From: Moniliophthora roreri
Lineage: Eukaryota; Basidiomycota; Agaricomycetes; Agaricales; Marasmiaceae
Length of the DNA: 64,000 nt
Assembly (NCBI GenBank): GCA_001466705.2
Contig: LATX02000224.1
Coordinates: 248,001 to 312,000 of the forward strand
Direction of reading: 5' to 3'
In this document: positions 1 through 11,485 of the stretch, piece by piece
Numbering within the stretch: the stretch's first letter is position 1
Layout: each line of letters starts with the position of its first letter
Made by a program: the position numbers and the translations under genes
The notes under the pieces: generated by a model
What the model was told of the DNA's origin: nothing
Seen by the model: the letters and a program-made list of their open reading frames with translations, nothing else
The model's database searches: none

Positions 1-2027
1 GATCGCAGACCCGAAATTACTCCAGGTTACACGATTCCTACGTACTTCTTTTTTTTTCCATGGCTCACGACTCGACAGGAAATCGGCACTCAGCGAGCCC
101 TCTTCCCAAAGGCCACCCAAAAATATGACGCCCTTAATTTCTACGGTCCGAACATCGTTTCAACCGAGGGTGAACAATGGAAGCTTTACAGGAAAGTTGC
201 TTCGCCCGCATTTTCAGAGGTACCTTCGTGACTATCTGATTGGAGTCTCGCGCTGATCGGAGCATAATGCAGAGAAACAACCGTCTGGTATGGGACGAAA
301 GTGTGATCACCGTCATGTCATACCTGGAGGAAGACTGGATGTGGAAGGAAACGGTAGCTTCAGACAACTTCTTGGTCCCTTGTCTTCAAGCAAGTTGCCT
401 TTCTTGCCTCGTCGTGTTTCCCACTAATATGTTGAATCAGCTTGGCCTCCGCGTTATCTCAGCTGCTGGTATTGGCCACATACTCGGTTTCAAATCCCTT
501 TACGAAATGCCTTAACTACAGGTTTCGGGAAACGCCTTGGATGGAAAAAGGACCATTTGGTTCCACCTGGACATCAGCTCTCTTTCGAAGAAACCTTCCA
601 GATTGTCTCTAAGGATATATTTATCAAGTTGGTCGTACCAGATTGGATTCCTAGTATAACGGAGAAAATTAGGAAAGTTAGGTTGGCCTTTGATGAACTG
701 AAGGTTTGTTTTCCTCCGTATACCTCGCTATAAAACAGATGTCATGTCCGATATCGCTTCTAGATGTACATGCAAGATATGATCAACGAAGCCCGAGTAT
801 CAGATGCGGCTCGAGAAAAGGATGACCTATTCAGTAATTTATTGAAGGCAAATGACATTGCCGAGGGCGAGGAAGGCAGAAAGCTGGATGATTCGGAACT
901 GATAGGTATGTTTATGTTTTCCCGTACCATTTTTTGCTAACATGCGCCGCACAGGAAATACTTTTATGTTTCTCTTGGCCGGGCATGAGGCGCGTTTCAG
1001 CTCAGTTGATGAGTACAAAGATAGACCCTAATACGTGCGTAACAGACAGCATCACACACGTTATCATTCGCATTCGCGCTACTGGCGCTGTACCAAGATG
1101 AACAGGAGAAGCTCTACCAGCACATTCTGTCCGTATGTCCCAAGGAAATTCCTGTACGTACTTAATTGATTCCCGTCCTGTGCTATTCTTTCTCTGAGAA
1201 TTTCGCTGTCAAGACCTACGACGATGCGCCCAAACTAACTCGTTCGCTGGCGTATGTTATTCAACTCTGGTAATGGTTCATCTTCTGACGTGTGATACAG
1301 GGTAATCTACGAAACTCTTCGCCTATTCCCTTCGGTATGCTTCAACGTACTCTCGTTCTGATTGACCTGATTATATATTTGTGTTTCATCTACGGAGGCT
1401 ATCGTTATACCAAAAGAAACATCAGAAGATACTTCATTCAGGCTCTCCCGAAGCGATGGCAAAGAAGTCAAAAATATTGCTTTAGCTAAAGGCACACAAA
1501 TCATCCTTCATTCACATGGAGTACATTATAACCGTCTGTTTTACTCCTTCTCTTGCTGTCTCACCTTACTCTGATCAATATGAAAATAGCGAGGTACTGG
1601 AAAGATCCTTATGACTTTCGCCCCGAAAGGTTTTTAGATCCGAATTGGCCGAGGGATGCGTATATACCGTTCAGCGTCGGTGTGTAATTTGCTCAGTTTG
1701 GCACTCGTTGTCATGATTGCTAAGGCTCACCGGCGGTACGTAGGTGCACGATCATGCATAGGTCGTAGGTGAGCCCTTGATCAAACTTGCCACGTTTCCC
1801 GCCCCTGTTAACCTTTTCCTCCATTCAGGTTCAGTGAGATAGAATCTGTAGCGATTTTATCGGTTATGATAAAGCATTATCGGGTTAGGATATTGGACGA
1901 AGAACGTTTCAAGGATGAGACGTTTGAGCAGAAAAAGGAAAGGGTGCTCAATGCACAATGGGGGATCACGCTTACGCCGACGAGAGTGCCTTTGACGTTT
2001 ACTAGGCGAGTAGAGGTTGATTTGTGA
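1..2027 (+). CDS. Cytochrome P450 (partial, 5' end outside window)
   Basis: Heme-thiolate monooxygenase, normally anchored in the ER and fed electrons by a P450 reductase. The window opens inside the gene at a helix-B-type ADPKLL segment. The C-helix region reads EGEQWKLYRKVASPAFSE (exon 79-219), followed by NNRLVWDE. The I-helix motif FLLAGHE lies just before 990, and the ExxR motif ETLR lies near 1310-1320. A PERF-type segment, FRPERFLDP, lies near 1625-1640. The heme loop FSVGARSCIGR forms by joining exons across introns 1680-1743 and 1769-1828, and the last exon 1829-2027 ends at TGA. At least ten short introns interrupt it. The intron after GHE (990-1045) starts with GC rather than GT. 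All landmark motifs are present, so it appears functional. The substrate cannot be told from sequence. The exons between 354 and 520 are not fully resolved. Confidence 0.9.
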
Positions 2028-4925
2028 ATGAACGCTGCGCTTCGAGAACGTTGATGTGAATGTATCATTGATTCTTGATTACCTGAAACTCCATTTCCAT
2101 GTGTTCGCTCTCCCTCTTCTCTTTGGCCCGCACTCTGTAGTACGATCCGGAATGGCCCGAAAATATGATCATTGCGATATTTGATAGATTGGACCTATGC
2201 GGCGGGAAGAAGCAGCTTGAACGATATCGGGGTACTGTAGTTGAAGACCAGATTTGAAAAAGATATGCGCATTGAAGAAATCTTTTTCCTCTTGCCACTC
2301 AAAGGAAAAAAAAAAAAAGGTGGGCGGGCGCACAAAAACACGAGGAATGAAGTGTGTATATAGCATCAATAAAACATTCGTACACCATAGTTCTCGTTGA
2401 CGTTCAAGCTTTAGTCCCCTAACTCCCCGAGACAAAAGTATCCAGATTGGGATATGGTTACGGACATGATTTCCCCGGACAAGTAATTAAAAAAGCAGTT
2501 ATGTCGGACACGCAATGTCATGTCGAATGAAGGCGCAAGAAACGGAGAATACGAATCCGTATGACTGAGGAACCGGTTGGATCGAGGTGTACTAAATAGT
2601 TCAAGTTGAGGATGCGGACCAAGTCAACCGACTTTTCAGATTCTATTTCCTTCATTATTTAAAAAATACGTTCCGTTTCAGATGGTTAGTTCAAAGGGTA
2701 GGATATTCTTTTTCGCCTCACTTTCCCGCCTTGTTTCATATAGAATAAATTCTTCAGCACGGCGAAAAAAAGCCGTTACATACAGATAATCGCGGGAGTA
2801 AAAAAAAATTGAATAAGTAACAGCACGTTTGATTTCCCATTAGTCACCACATTGCAGCACGCACGCCTTGAGCTCACCTAAGGGACCGGGCTGAACGCAC
2901 TCCGACCTTGGTGGACGCTGGTATTGGCGAACATGAGGTTCTCTCGTCTCCACCGCGAGGTAAATCACATGTTTACAAGAGTTGCATATCACAACAAACT
3001 GACAGAGGATTTAGGAATGTCATGTACCTCACCTGTTTTAATTCCATTCCGATGTCTTACAAGTGGCGTTCCTTCTTGACAGGGAACTTGTAGGCGTTTG
3101 TTTTCATGTCAGCGATAATGGTTCCCATGTGAATTAAGGTGTGTGTGGGGTTGGAGCTGAACAAAAAAGATTTTAGTGTGGGAGATATTTGTTGTTGTTG
3201 TTTGAGTGGTTTAGGCGAGTTGAAAGGGGGGGGGGGAGGAGAGAGAGACTTGGCAGGCTGACATGTTACAGTGACGATCTGTGCATGAAGGCACACGAGG
3301 TCTCGTATACATTCATTTTGGCCGTAGTTACGAGACAAGGAATGGCTTCGGCGTGTCACGCTATGTCATTGAGCATATCATGACCTTGTAAATGGAAGTC
3401 GGAAACATTTTGGGAGGACCACTGGAACTTGCCTTACATCCCGATTCCTGTCCTATAGTTTCTAGGGGCAGGATACAAAGCCTTCCTGATACGGACATTC
3501 CTCCAGGTAGTAACCTCAGTTGAGCATGACATGTCTACGGTCAAAGCGATACAAAAAGCGGAACGCATCGCTGATAGCAGATACGGTAAAAATTCGCCTC
3601 AGCTCATTTGTCCGAAACACGCATCGCGGATTGTTGATTTTTAAAAAAGAGAACATACAGCTTGAATCTTGATTTTCCATGGAACAGAACATCAGATCAT
3701 CATCATCAGAACATTTAAGAATAGATGGTGCGATTCATAGCATCCGTTCCTACCTGCCTTCCCACTAATGTTGGGGACCGACGGAGAATAATCGACCTAA
3801 GCAGCGCTCACTTGTGCCAGCACATTCGCCGAGCTTGACCATTCCTACCGAGATGGCTTCCTACCGAGATGGCTTCGTGTGAGAAGGTCACGATATCCGA
3901 GGGGGAGGGGGGGGGTGGAAGAAGCGCGCGAGCACAGCAGCAGATGCGATGGGAGATACTCTTTCCGCGTAACGTCTATGATGAAAGATGAGGGTTCTGA
4001 AAGTTTGGGTACAGCAGTTTTTTTTGATGATGGAATGATTCATGGAAGGGAAAGGATGAGCTAAACGACGGGACCCAGAATCAGATCCCCTGAACCTTAA
4101 GTCTTTAGATGAGATGCCGGTCCGGGGTGTGAATGGCCCGATTTCCATAGAGGAGCAAGAGCATGTGGATGTCTGGAGCTTCCAGCGCTCGTCGGCGGAG
4201 AGAAGGTGCTTAGACGTGTCACATACAGCACTCTGGGAAGCGCCGCCTCGCCTTTTTCTTTTCAGGTTCATCAGGAAGGATACAGCATCTCAGAAAATTA
4301 GAGAGTTGAAGTTTCCACAGCCAGACATAGGTTCATGTTGATGATCTTCCGAGTTGCGTCTCGTTGAAATGATTTCATGGATGGCATCTGATGATCACTG
4401 ACCTCGAAGAGAGATGATTGAAGATGATTGAAGATCAGTTGGGATCACCAGCATCAGACCTTCGAAGACTCCTTATGTCTCTTGAAGGGTCGTAGTGATA
4501 AGGTGGGTTGAAGTGGGAGAGCATCAGATCCGTTTTCAGAGGAAGCATTTTGCAGAAAAACAAGATATTAAAGACCGCGGGGACGCAGACACAAGCAGAA
4601 AGATGGTTTGTTTCCCGCTAGTTTGGAAGCCAATTGGGAATAAGGACACGTCGGGCAAGTTCCAGTGTGGTGGTCTGGGAACAAGGACGCAGGGAGAGCG
4701 GAGATCTAATCTCGCCTCAATTGGTTCAACTTACTTGTCAATTTCCTTTTTTGCTATATGAACCGGCTCAGACCTGGGTAACGAAATTCCGAGTCACGCG
4801 TGACATGCCGCGTGGGCGTTACATTTTTCATAATTTTTTTTTTCCTCGTTTTGTTTTCCTTTGCCCTTTGCCATCAAGCCATCACCATCACCCATCACTT
4901 CCCCCGTCCGAAGGCAGGAAAAGGA
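2028..4925. other. Gene-less spacer between P450 and GATA gene
   Basis: No open frame here shows a recognisable domain or a consistent splice pattern. It contains an A-rich stretch near 2309-2320, G-runs near 3224 and 3900, and a perfect tandem copy of a 16-bp unit at about 3845-3876. The last few hundred bases are pyrimidine-rich and probably hold the promoter and 5' UTR of the GATA gene. Confidence 0.5.
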
Positions 4926-6703
4926 ATGTATGCAACTGCTCCAGACTGGTAAGCGTATAGAATATATAACAACTTTATATATGACGACCTGATCAAGTTG
5001 CTTTCCGTGCGCTTCTTCTTGCCTCTTTCTCTGATCCCGTTGACCCGCCTCTGGCCTTCCTGGTCTCCTTGTCGGTTCCTCGTCCCTCAACGCGAATTTG
5101 CGATCCGCGATCAACTACGACTATACCATTTCAGGTCGCCACCCTCGCCAGCGCCGGCCCTACGACTCCCGACTCCACCGCCCCAGGCGCCAGTAATTGA
5201 CCCTGCTCTTACTGGGGAAGAACGTGAAAAATTACCTCCAAAGCGCAGGAGGCCGCCTTCGTCTGGCTCTGACGACGGCCAAGCACCGGAAGAACCCGAG
5301 GGAGATAGTGAAAAGGAAGCAGAGGAAAAGGAACGCGAAGGGAGTGAAGTAGAAGGATATAGTGTCCCTGTAAGTCTAAATCCTTGTTGCTTTTGCTTCA
5401 CACTTCTTTCGTACCCGCAGTCGATTTCTCTTCTTCTCTTCACATCGTGTTCATGTTGGTGATTACTGACACTCTCTCCAAAACAGCCATCACATCCATA
5501 CCACTCAAACTCGGCTGATAGATCAACTCTCCCGCCTCCATACCCGTATCCACCACCAGGAAATCATTTACCTCACCCTTATTTACCGCCACCTCTTCCA
5601 ATGCCAGGATCACTGCACCAAGATAAATACTCGCCTCCTCACGATGGCTACCGCCGTCTCTCACCACCACCGCCAATAGCCACACTACCGCACAGTGGTG
5701 GCTCGACGCCTGATATTGAGCACCGCTCAAGGTCCGGATCACATGGCCATAGAAGTTATCCATATCCACCTCACCCGGCGTATTATCCGCCACCAGTTCA
5801 TCGTTACGACGGTCATCCTCATCCCCATGAACCTTATGCATATCCACCACAACATCCTCACCCGTACCCGCCCCCACCGCCACCTCGAGACTACCCGCCC
5901 CCTCATCCAGGACACTCGCCCCATATTACGCCTTCGAGTGTGCCTTATCCATTGCCCGGGCACCCAGCTCAAGCCATTGTGTACACCGAAGATGCAGCTA
6001 CCAAGCTGTCGGACCGGGTCAGGCGGCGATGCTTCAATTGCTGCACCACAGATACTTCAACATGGCGGAGGTCAAACCTTTCACCAGGCAAAGTCGTAAG
6101 TTCTTCATTTTTTTCGTTTATCAACTTCAAGCTAAGCATGTCCTGTAGTTATGCAACAAGTGCGGTCTCTTTGAAAGAACTCACTCTCGTCCTCGTCCAG
6201 ACCAATTCCCGCACAAGCGAGGTCCTCTAGCCACATCCGCTCTGGGCAGAAGCGAGCGTTCGCCACCAGCTGGCATTCCGCCGCTGCCACCTGGTCATCA
6301 TACCGGGTCTGGCTCACTGCCATCTCCAGCGACTACTGGGAGCCCTGCGCTACCTCCTCCTCTTCCTCCTCCTGGGTCTCTCGCTTCATCTTCACCCGCA
6401 TCTCACCACACCCAGCTACCTCCGCCTCGTGGCCTACCTGTACCCAATGGGGTTGATCTTCCGCCCATCACAGGTTCGCCTTATCAGAGTCACTATCCTC
6501 ACCTACACGCACCTGCCTCTGACAAGGGAGAGAAAACGACGCTGCCCGCCATTGGGAGCTGGCATTCCGAGCAGGCAAATGGGACTTCGTCGTCGAGCCC
6601 GCACTTGTCGAGGCGGTCCACGTTGGATGGGCCGTCGCCTCATGTATCGCCAAAACTAGAGGTGATCACCAAAAGAGGCGAGGAGGACGGAGATAGACGA
6701 TAG
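4926..6703 (+). CDS. GATA-type zinc-finger transcription factor (copy 1)
   Basis: Predicted nuclear DNA-binding regulator of 473 aa. Exons 4926-4948, 5135-5369, 5487-6095 and 6149-6703 join in frame. The short first exon encodes MYATAPDW, and its phase-2 donor completes the Trp codon in exon 2. Exon 2 holds a basic KRRR patch and an acidic Glu-rich stretch. Exon 3 is rich in Pro, His and Tyr, suggesting an activation domain. The finger begins at about residue 268 with CFNC, continues TSTWRRSNLSPGKV, and is completed in exon 4 by LCNKCGLFERTH. The spacing is CX2C-X19-CX2C, slightly longer than the usual 17-18 residue GATA loop; I associate this variant with basidiomycetes. The tail is Pro/Ser-rich. 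A close paralogue lies tail-to-tail at 10483-11485. Target genes are unknown. Confidence 0.9.
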
Positions 6704-6803
6704 CCGATGACCATAATATTCCGTGTCGTCGGTTCTTTTTTCGGAATTCGTGCGCTTTTGCGGTCCGCCAATTTGGCAGGCAAAAAAAGAGACAATTTGT
6801 AGC

Positions 6804-6985
6804 GACTCTCTCTCTCTCTCTCTCTCTCTCTGTCACACCAACCTATATAATAAGAAAAAGAAAAGAAAAATATTTTTGTTTTGTTTCCTCTTAGCTATGC
6901 TGTCGTTGGAACACTTTTTCCCTCCCTTTGTATCCATACCATGCCGTCTTTTTTCTCTCTCTATTTCTCTCTCTCTCTCTCTCTC
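6804..6985 (+). repeat. CT microsatellites in the GATA copy 1 3' flank
   Basis: Two (CT)n tracts, at about 6804-6831 and 6955-6987, are embedded in a strongly pyrimidine-rich plus strand just after the GATA stop codon. They are simple sequence and probably transcribed as 3' UTR. Confidence 0.85.
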
Positions 6986-7399
6986 TTTGTTGTCGCACGA
7001 TTCGCATACCCCGCCTTTTTGTTTTTGAATGTGGGAAATCGTATTCATAGTACTCTATCTTGCTTTCGACCGCTCTGTATTGCTACTGTTGGTCCCTTCT
7101 TTTTCTATTTCTTCTTTTTTTGAGAGATAATCTTTTTTAATTACATACTCCTGTTCTCTTTCTCGGTGTTTCCTCTAGTTGACATATATCCCACTATACT
7201 TGTCGCGCTGCGCAAAGAAGGATTAAAAAAATTTTGTGAAGACCAAGACTGACTTGTCAATGATGTTTCTCTCTCGACGCATTCGATCTTACTGTCATTC
7301 CAGCAAGTAATGGGAATCTAAACTTTTTATCATCGAATTCGCTACTAGACCAATCATAGTCATTCTCTTTCAATCTCTCAGGTAGGTCAACCTAGCTAT

Positions 7400-7612
7400 T
7401 ATGATTCACACGATGATGGTGAAACAAAGTTGGTGCTTTCCCATTATTTTCGGAATGAAGACTCGCCGCATGTGAACTTTAATATAATAAAATAATTAGG
7501 TCTGATTTACACGACGACAGTGAAACAAAGTTCTTGCTTTCCCATTATTTTCGGAAATGACAGTAAGCGCTGAGACTCGCCGCATGTGAACTTTATACAA
7601 TAAAATAGTTAG
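7400..7612 (+). repeat. Imperfect tandem duplication, ~100 bp unit
   Basis: Two adjacent copies, about 7400-7498 and 7499-7612, share GTGAAACAAAGTT, CTTTCCCATTATTTTCGGAA and GACTCGCCGCATGTGAACTT, and each ends in an ATAATAAAATA-type tail. The second copy has a short insertion of about 14 bp. It is noncoding and lies between the convergent GATA genes. Confidence 0.85.
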
Positions 7613-10482
7613 TTCTGTCCCTCCCCTTATACGCTCTCTATGGCCGACAAAGAAGTGTGCAATGTCCAAGATTCGCAATTGACTTTCCTGTGTGTAAATG
7701 AGCCGTTGGGACAAGGGAATTGTCAGCCACACAAAGTTCACGTACAAGTGAGAGATCTCAACACTTGCAATTGTAATTTTGGACCTATAACCCAAAAGGA
7801 GATTTCACAAAACCGACGATGGCGGTGATACCAAGATATCAGTGCCTCGACTCATTTCGATTTTGTCGACATCATCATCAGATGTACCGAATGTTGGGGG
7901 AGAGAGAAAGAGAGAAAGAGGCTTTGATAATTCTTCATACCAGTTCATGATTTCATCAAACTTACTTTTTTTGCTGTGGGTACATGCCTAACTCAAGACG
8001 GGCTGTATTTTCTCTTCATGGTCGGGCGCTCCGGTGCTGTAAAACCATATGGTGCAACTATTCAGTATACGGGAACTCGTAGCGCTCCGGCGTTTTGTAT
8101 GAATACCTAAGGTTCAAAAATGGGTTCTCCAACTGCGGACTTGACGCTTGGCATCCAGCGGAAAGCGGTTGAATTCCATATGGTTTGCGCATTACAGATG
8201 TGGAAGCCGGCGCCCTAGGCAGGATATGTATGTTCTAGTCAAGGAACAAGGAAAAGTCCTGACGATGCCACCTCTCCCGCGATTGCTTCTCTCTCCTCTT
8301 TCGTAGGATCATATAACAATTTAATACTACGTACCGCCGGAAGGCTCCGCACGTTGCTTGGTGATCTCTCTCTCTCAAGTATACCACGGGGAGCCTTACC
8401 CTGGTACTTTGTGAATAGTACCATACCCAAATCAAAAGTGAAAAACCCGAACCTGAGGCCGAGCTCGCCCGGTTTGTTCATGTCAACTGCGATGCAATAG
8501 GACCCCTAGACAAAAGGGGAACAAGGTTCAAGCTGTAATTTTAAAGCGATTAATGTACCTCCTTGGTTTGAAATTCAACATCCGCACATCAAACCTTAAT
8601 TGTGCACCTTGCATGGTCGACATACTCCAAATCGGACTTTTTCTGCTCAAGTTTTGCCTTTACCCAGCCCAGAGTTCTTTTTTTTTTTTTCGGAAGTTTT
8701 GCCGGTACCGGTAGCTCAGGGCCTTCCCGCTGTTTACCCCTGCAGCCGTCGTTATTGAAAGGTAAGCCGAAAATGCTCCATATACCTTTTAGTATAGTTA
8801 ATTCTCATGAACAAAATTCCTTGAGTAACAACTGGATTGATTTATTGATTGTTCATCGTGATGATTAAAAGAGCGTAAATCTCAAAGTGATCCCAACCGC
8901 TCGGAGGTCATAGTTACAAAAAAAGGAGACCTATCTATATTCTTACCCCCAGGCTTTCCGCGGACGAGTCAGTTTTGTCGTGATGAACACGGGTACCTGT
9001 GGAGAGGTCTTCTCCCATATGCCGTAGTGATTTTAGAAGAAACATTCACCTAGTTTTAACCAAGCGACCGCGCCCTGTGGCGTGAGATCCACGGCTATTC
9101 CCGAAGTCTTGGCTGGCATAGCCACGAGTCCATTCCTTACTTTCAGAACTACGTGCATCATCTCACCTTGACCCTCATATTTCAGCTGAGCGCTTTCCAT
9201 GCCAAACTACGGCTTCAAAGTTCCGACGAAAAAAATGTTTACCTGATCAACGATCACTGAACTAGCTCGCTCATTGGCTAGGAAGCACCAATCTATCTCA
9301 AAAGGGTAAACCTATGACTTCGCCGTCACTTCCTGGGCGGGTACAGTATGATGATCAAGAAGTCTTGTTCTCGTATGCACTCTAGAGTTCACTCATCATC
9401 AAGTGATTTCTTGATGAGTAGTCCAAGGCGACGTACTGGGACTCGCATGCTTTTTTGCTCCGACCAGCATCAAGGTCTGTAAATCAGTTCCTATGTAGCT
9501 TGAGAACTCTGACGGCCGTCAGATTTATCCCTGTGGGCTGGTGGCATCTTTGGCAACAGTTGAGCGGTATGTGAACGGCGAAGAGCAAGTAACTGCCATT
9601 CAGTTCCAAAACAAAAGTATCAGCGCCTCCGGCTGAAGCAATCAACCGAGAAATGACGAAAGTACCGCAAAGTAAATTTGTGCGCGAGTCCGTCCACTTA
9701 GGAGACATGAATAGGTGCGTAGGATTCTTACGGATTCTGAAAACGGTTGGCAACGGGTCCACTAACGTGTTATTCTAGGTCCTCCTATTGCAGGACACAG
9801 ACGACAACCGTCCTGTCTTGTCTACATCAAGACATCATGAATCACGACCGACGGCCCATTCAAGTTCATCACCAAGCCGAGAATCCCGTCTTCACTTGCA
9901 TCAAGAGTTGTTCTTCTCACTCATCTTAATTTAATTCAGCTCACCTCAGCTCGAGTCTGCTGATGAGTAGCCATCTGAAATGCACATGGTACTCCTAGTA
10001 CGATTCCCTCGCTCTAGTATGGCCTCTTTTGAATGTAAGCTTATCTCTGTCTCACACACAGGTTTCAAGGTTTAATATAACATCTTTAATACTTCACGGC
10101 CGACGAAGCCTGAGCAGCAATCGTCCAAGTATACCAGCGCCTGTCATCTGCTCAGGTATCACTGCCCGCTCAAAACCGGTGCTTGGTAATTGTCTGGGTG
10201 AAGATGACAATTTTTTTTGTATGTGTCCAAAGAAATGGATTCACTTTTTTATAATGTCTCTAGTCCTCGAAGACTCTGGTAAAGTACTAGTCCATAGAAA
10301 CGACAAACAATTCTGACCAAGTGCTAGCACAATAAATAACAACAAAAACGACGAGTCCAAAGCCCGAATATGATACAGTGGATAATATAAAGACAGTTTG
10401 CGACTAGCGACAAAGAAATGAGAGACAGGTAACGAAAGAAATAATAGGAAAGAATGGGGGGTATGGAATGGTGTTGAAGACT

Positions 10483-11485
10483 CTATCGTCGCTCATCGTC
10501 CGGGCGGACTCCTTCCAGCTTTGGTGATATGGCGTCACCGATCGTGCCTCGTCCGGGCAGGCGAGGCGAACCTGAAATGGAAGACACGGAGTTTGAATGA
10601 GGGCGAGAGTCCGCCCAGGACTTGATTGCAGGAAGTGTGGGAGTCTTCTCGTGCTTTGGTTGGGTATATGAGCTCGGCGAGTAAGCCTGCGCTGTCATGG
10701 AAGAAGCGTGAATGGGTGGTAATTGGTTATGAATTCTAGGAGGGGAATTTGTAACGTTGGATGGATGGAGAGTGTGCACAAGCGGAAGCTGCGAAGGATG
10801 GGTAGCGGGAGAGCCCGAGGCTACACTGGTAGGTGGTGAGGGCAACGATGGTGGAGGCATTGATGGCGGCATGGAGGTAAGAGGCGGGGATCGTTCACTC
10901 CTTCCTAAAGTAGATGAGGCCAAGGGGCCACGCTTGTGGGGAAACTGATCCGGTCTGGGTCGGGAGTGCGTACGCTCAAAGAGACCGCACTTGTTGCATA
11001 ACTGTAGGTAGAAATATAGCTAAGCCGCTTGTTGTAGAGTAATCCAGAGGGGAAAAACTTACAACTTTACCTGGAGAGAGGTTCGACCGGCGCCATGTCG
11101 ATGTATCCGTAGTACAGCAATTGAAGCATCTTCGACGTACGCGATCCGACAGTTTGGTTGCCGCGTCCTCCGTGTAAACGATAGCCTGTGCTGGTGCAGG
11201 TAACGCGTATGGCGGGTGAGTTTGAGGGGCGTAGTCGTGCCTTGTGGGTGGAGGGTAGGCATAAGAGTAAGGATCATGAGGATGGGGCGGTGGATAGTAA
11301 TGATGATGATGATGATGTGCATTTGGAGGCGGGTAAGGATATGTCCTCGTAGCTGAAGCTGAGTAAGACCTTGGCCTGTTATGCACGTCAAGACTCGTAG
11401 AGGAATGTCCCGACAGAGTAGCGATCGGGGGCGGTGTCGAAACGCGATGAGCGTATTTCATGTCGTGGTGCAATGCTGTAGGCAT
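10483..11485 (-). CDS. GATA-type zinc-finger transcription factor (copy 2)
   Basis: Paralogue of the gene at 4926-6703. Exons 11063-11485 and 10483-11001 (minus strand) join in frame to give 313 aa. The start chosen is the ATG at 11485, encoding MPTALHHDMKYAH, which aligns with an internal part of copy 1. The segment from AQAIVYTEDAATKLSDRV through the finger (CFNC at about residue 120) is identical to copy 1 as far as I can read. The finger is interrupted at exactly the same codon (PGKV|LCNKC) by a 61-nt intron. Between start and finger lies a His/Pro/Tyr-rich region with a run of six His. The KRRR/acidic exons of copy 1 are not found upstream, so this copy is shorter or has a diverged 5' end; an unrecognised upstream exon remains possible. 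The tail is Pro/Ser-rich. Confidence 0.85.

Larger units (their letters stand above)
6704..10482. other. Convergent spacer between the two GATA genes
   Basis: No gene is recognised. The first 400 bases are a pyrimidine-rich probable 3' UTR with CT microsatellites. A tandem duplication of about 100 bp lies at 7400-7612. Short open frames at 8235-8481, 9484-9762 and 10029-10316 show no domain and no splice logic. Confidence 0.5.

Noticed and set aside
3888..4271. 127-aa minus-strand open frame
   Set aside because: Low-complexity composition, overlapping plus-strand frames of similar length, no recognised motif and no introns at family positions.
5440..5972. Minus-strand frames opposite the GATA gene (147 and 77 aa)
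   Set aside because: Shadows of the Pro/His/Tyr-rich exon 3 of GATA copy 1; no splice logic or family match.
8700..8760. GGTAGCTCAGG looked like a tRNA D-arm
   Set aside because: No acceptor pairing, T-arm or B box follows at the proper distance.
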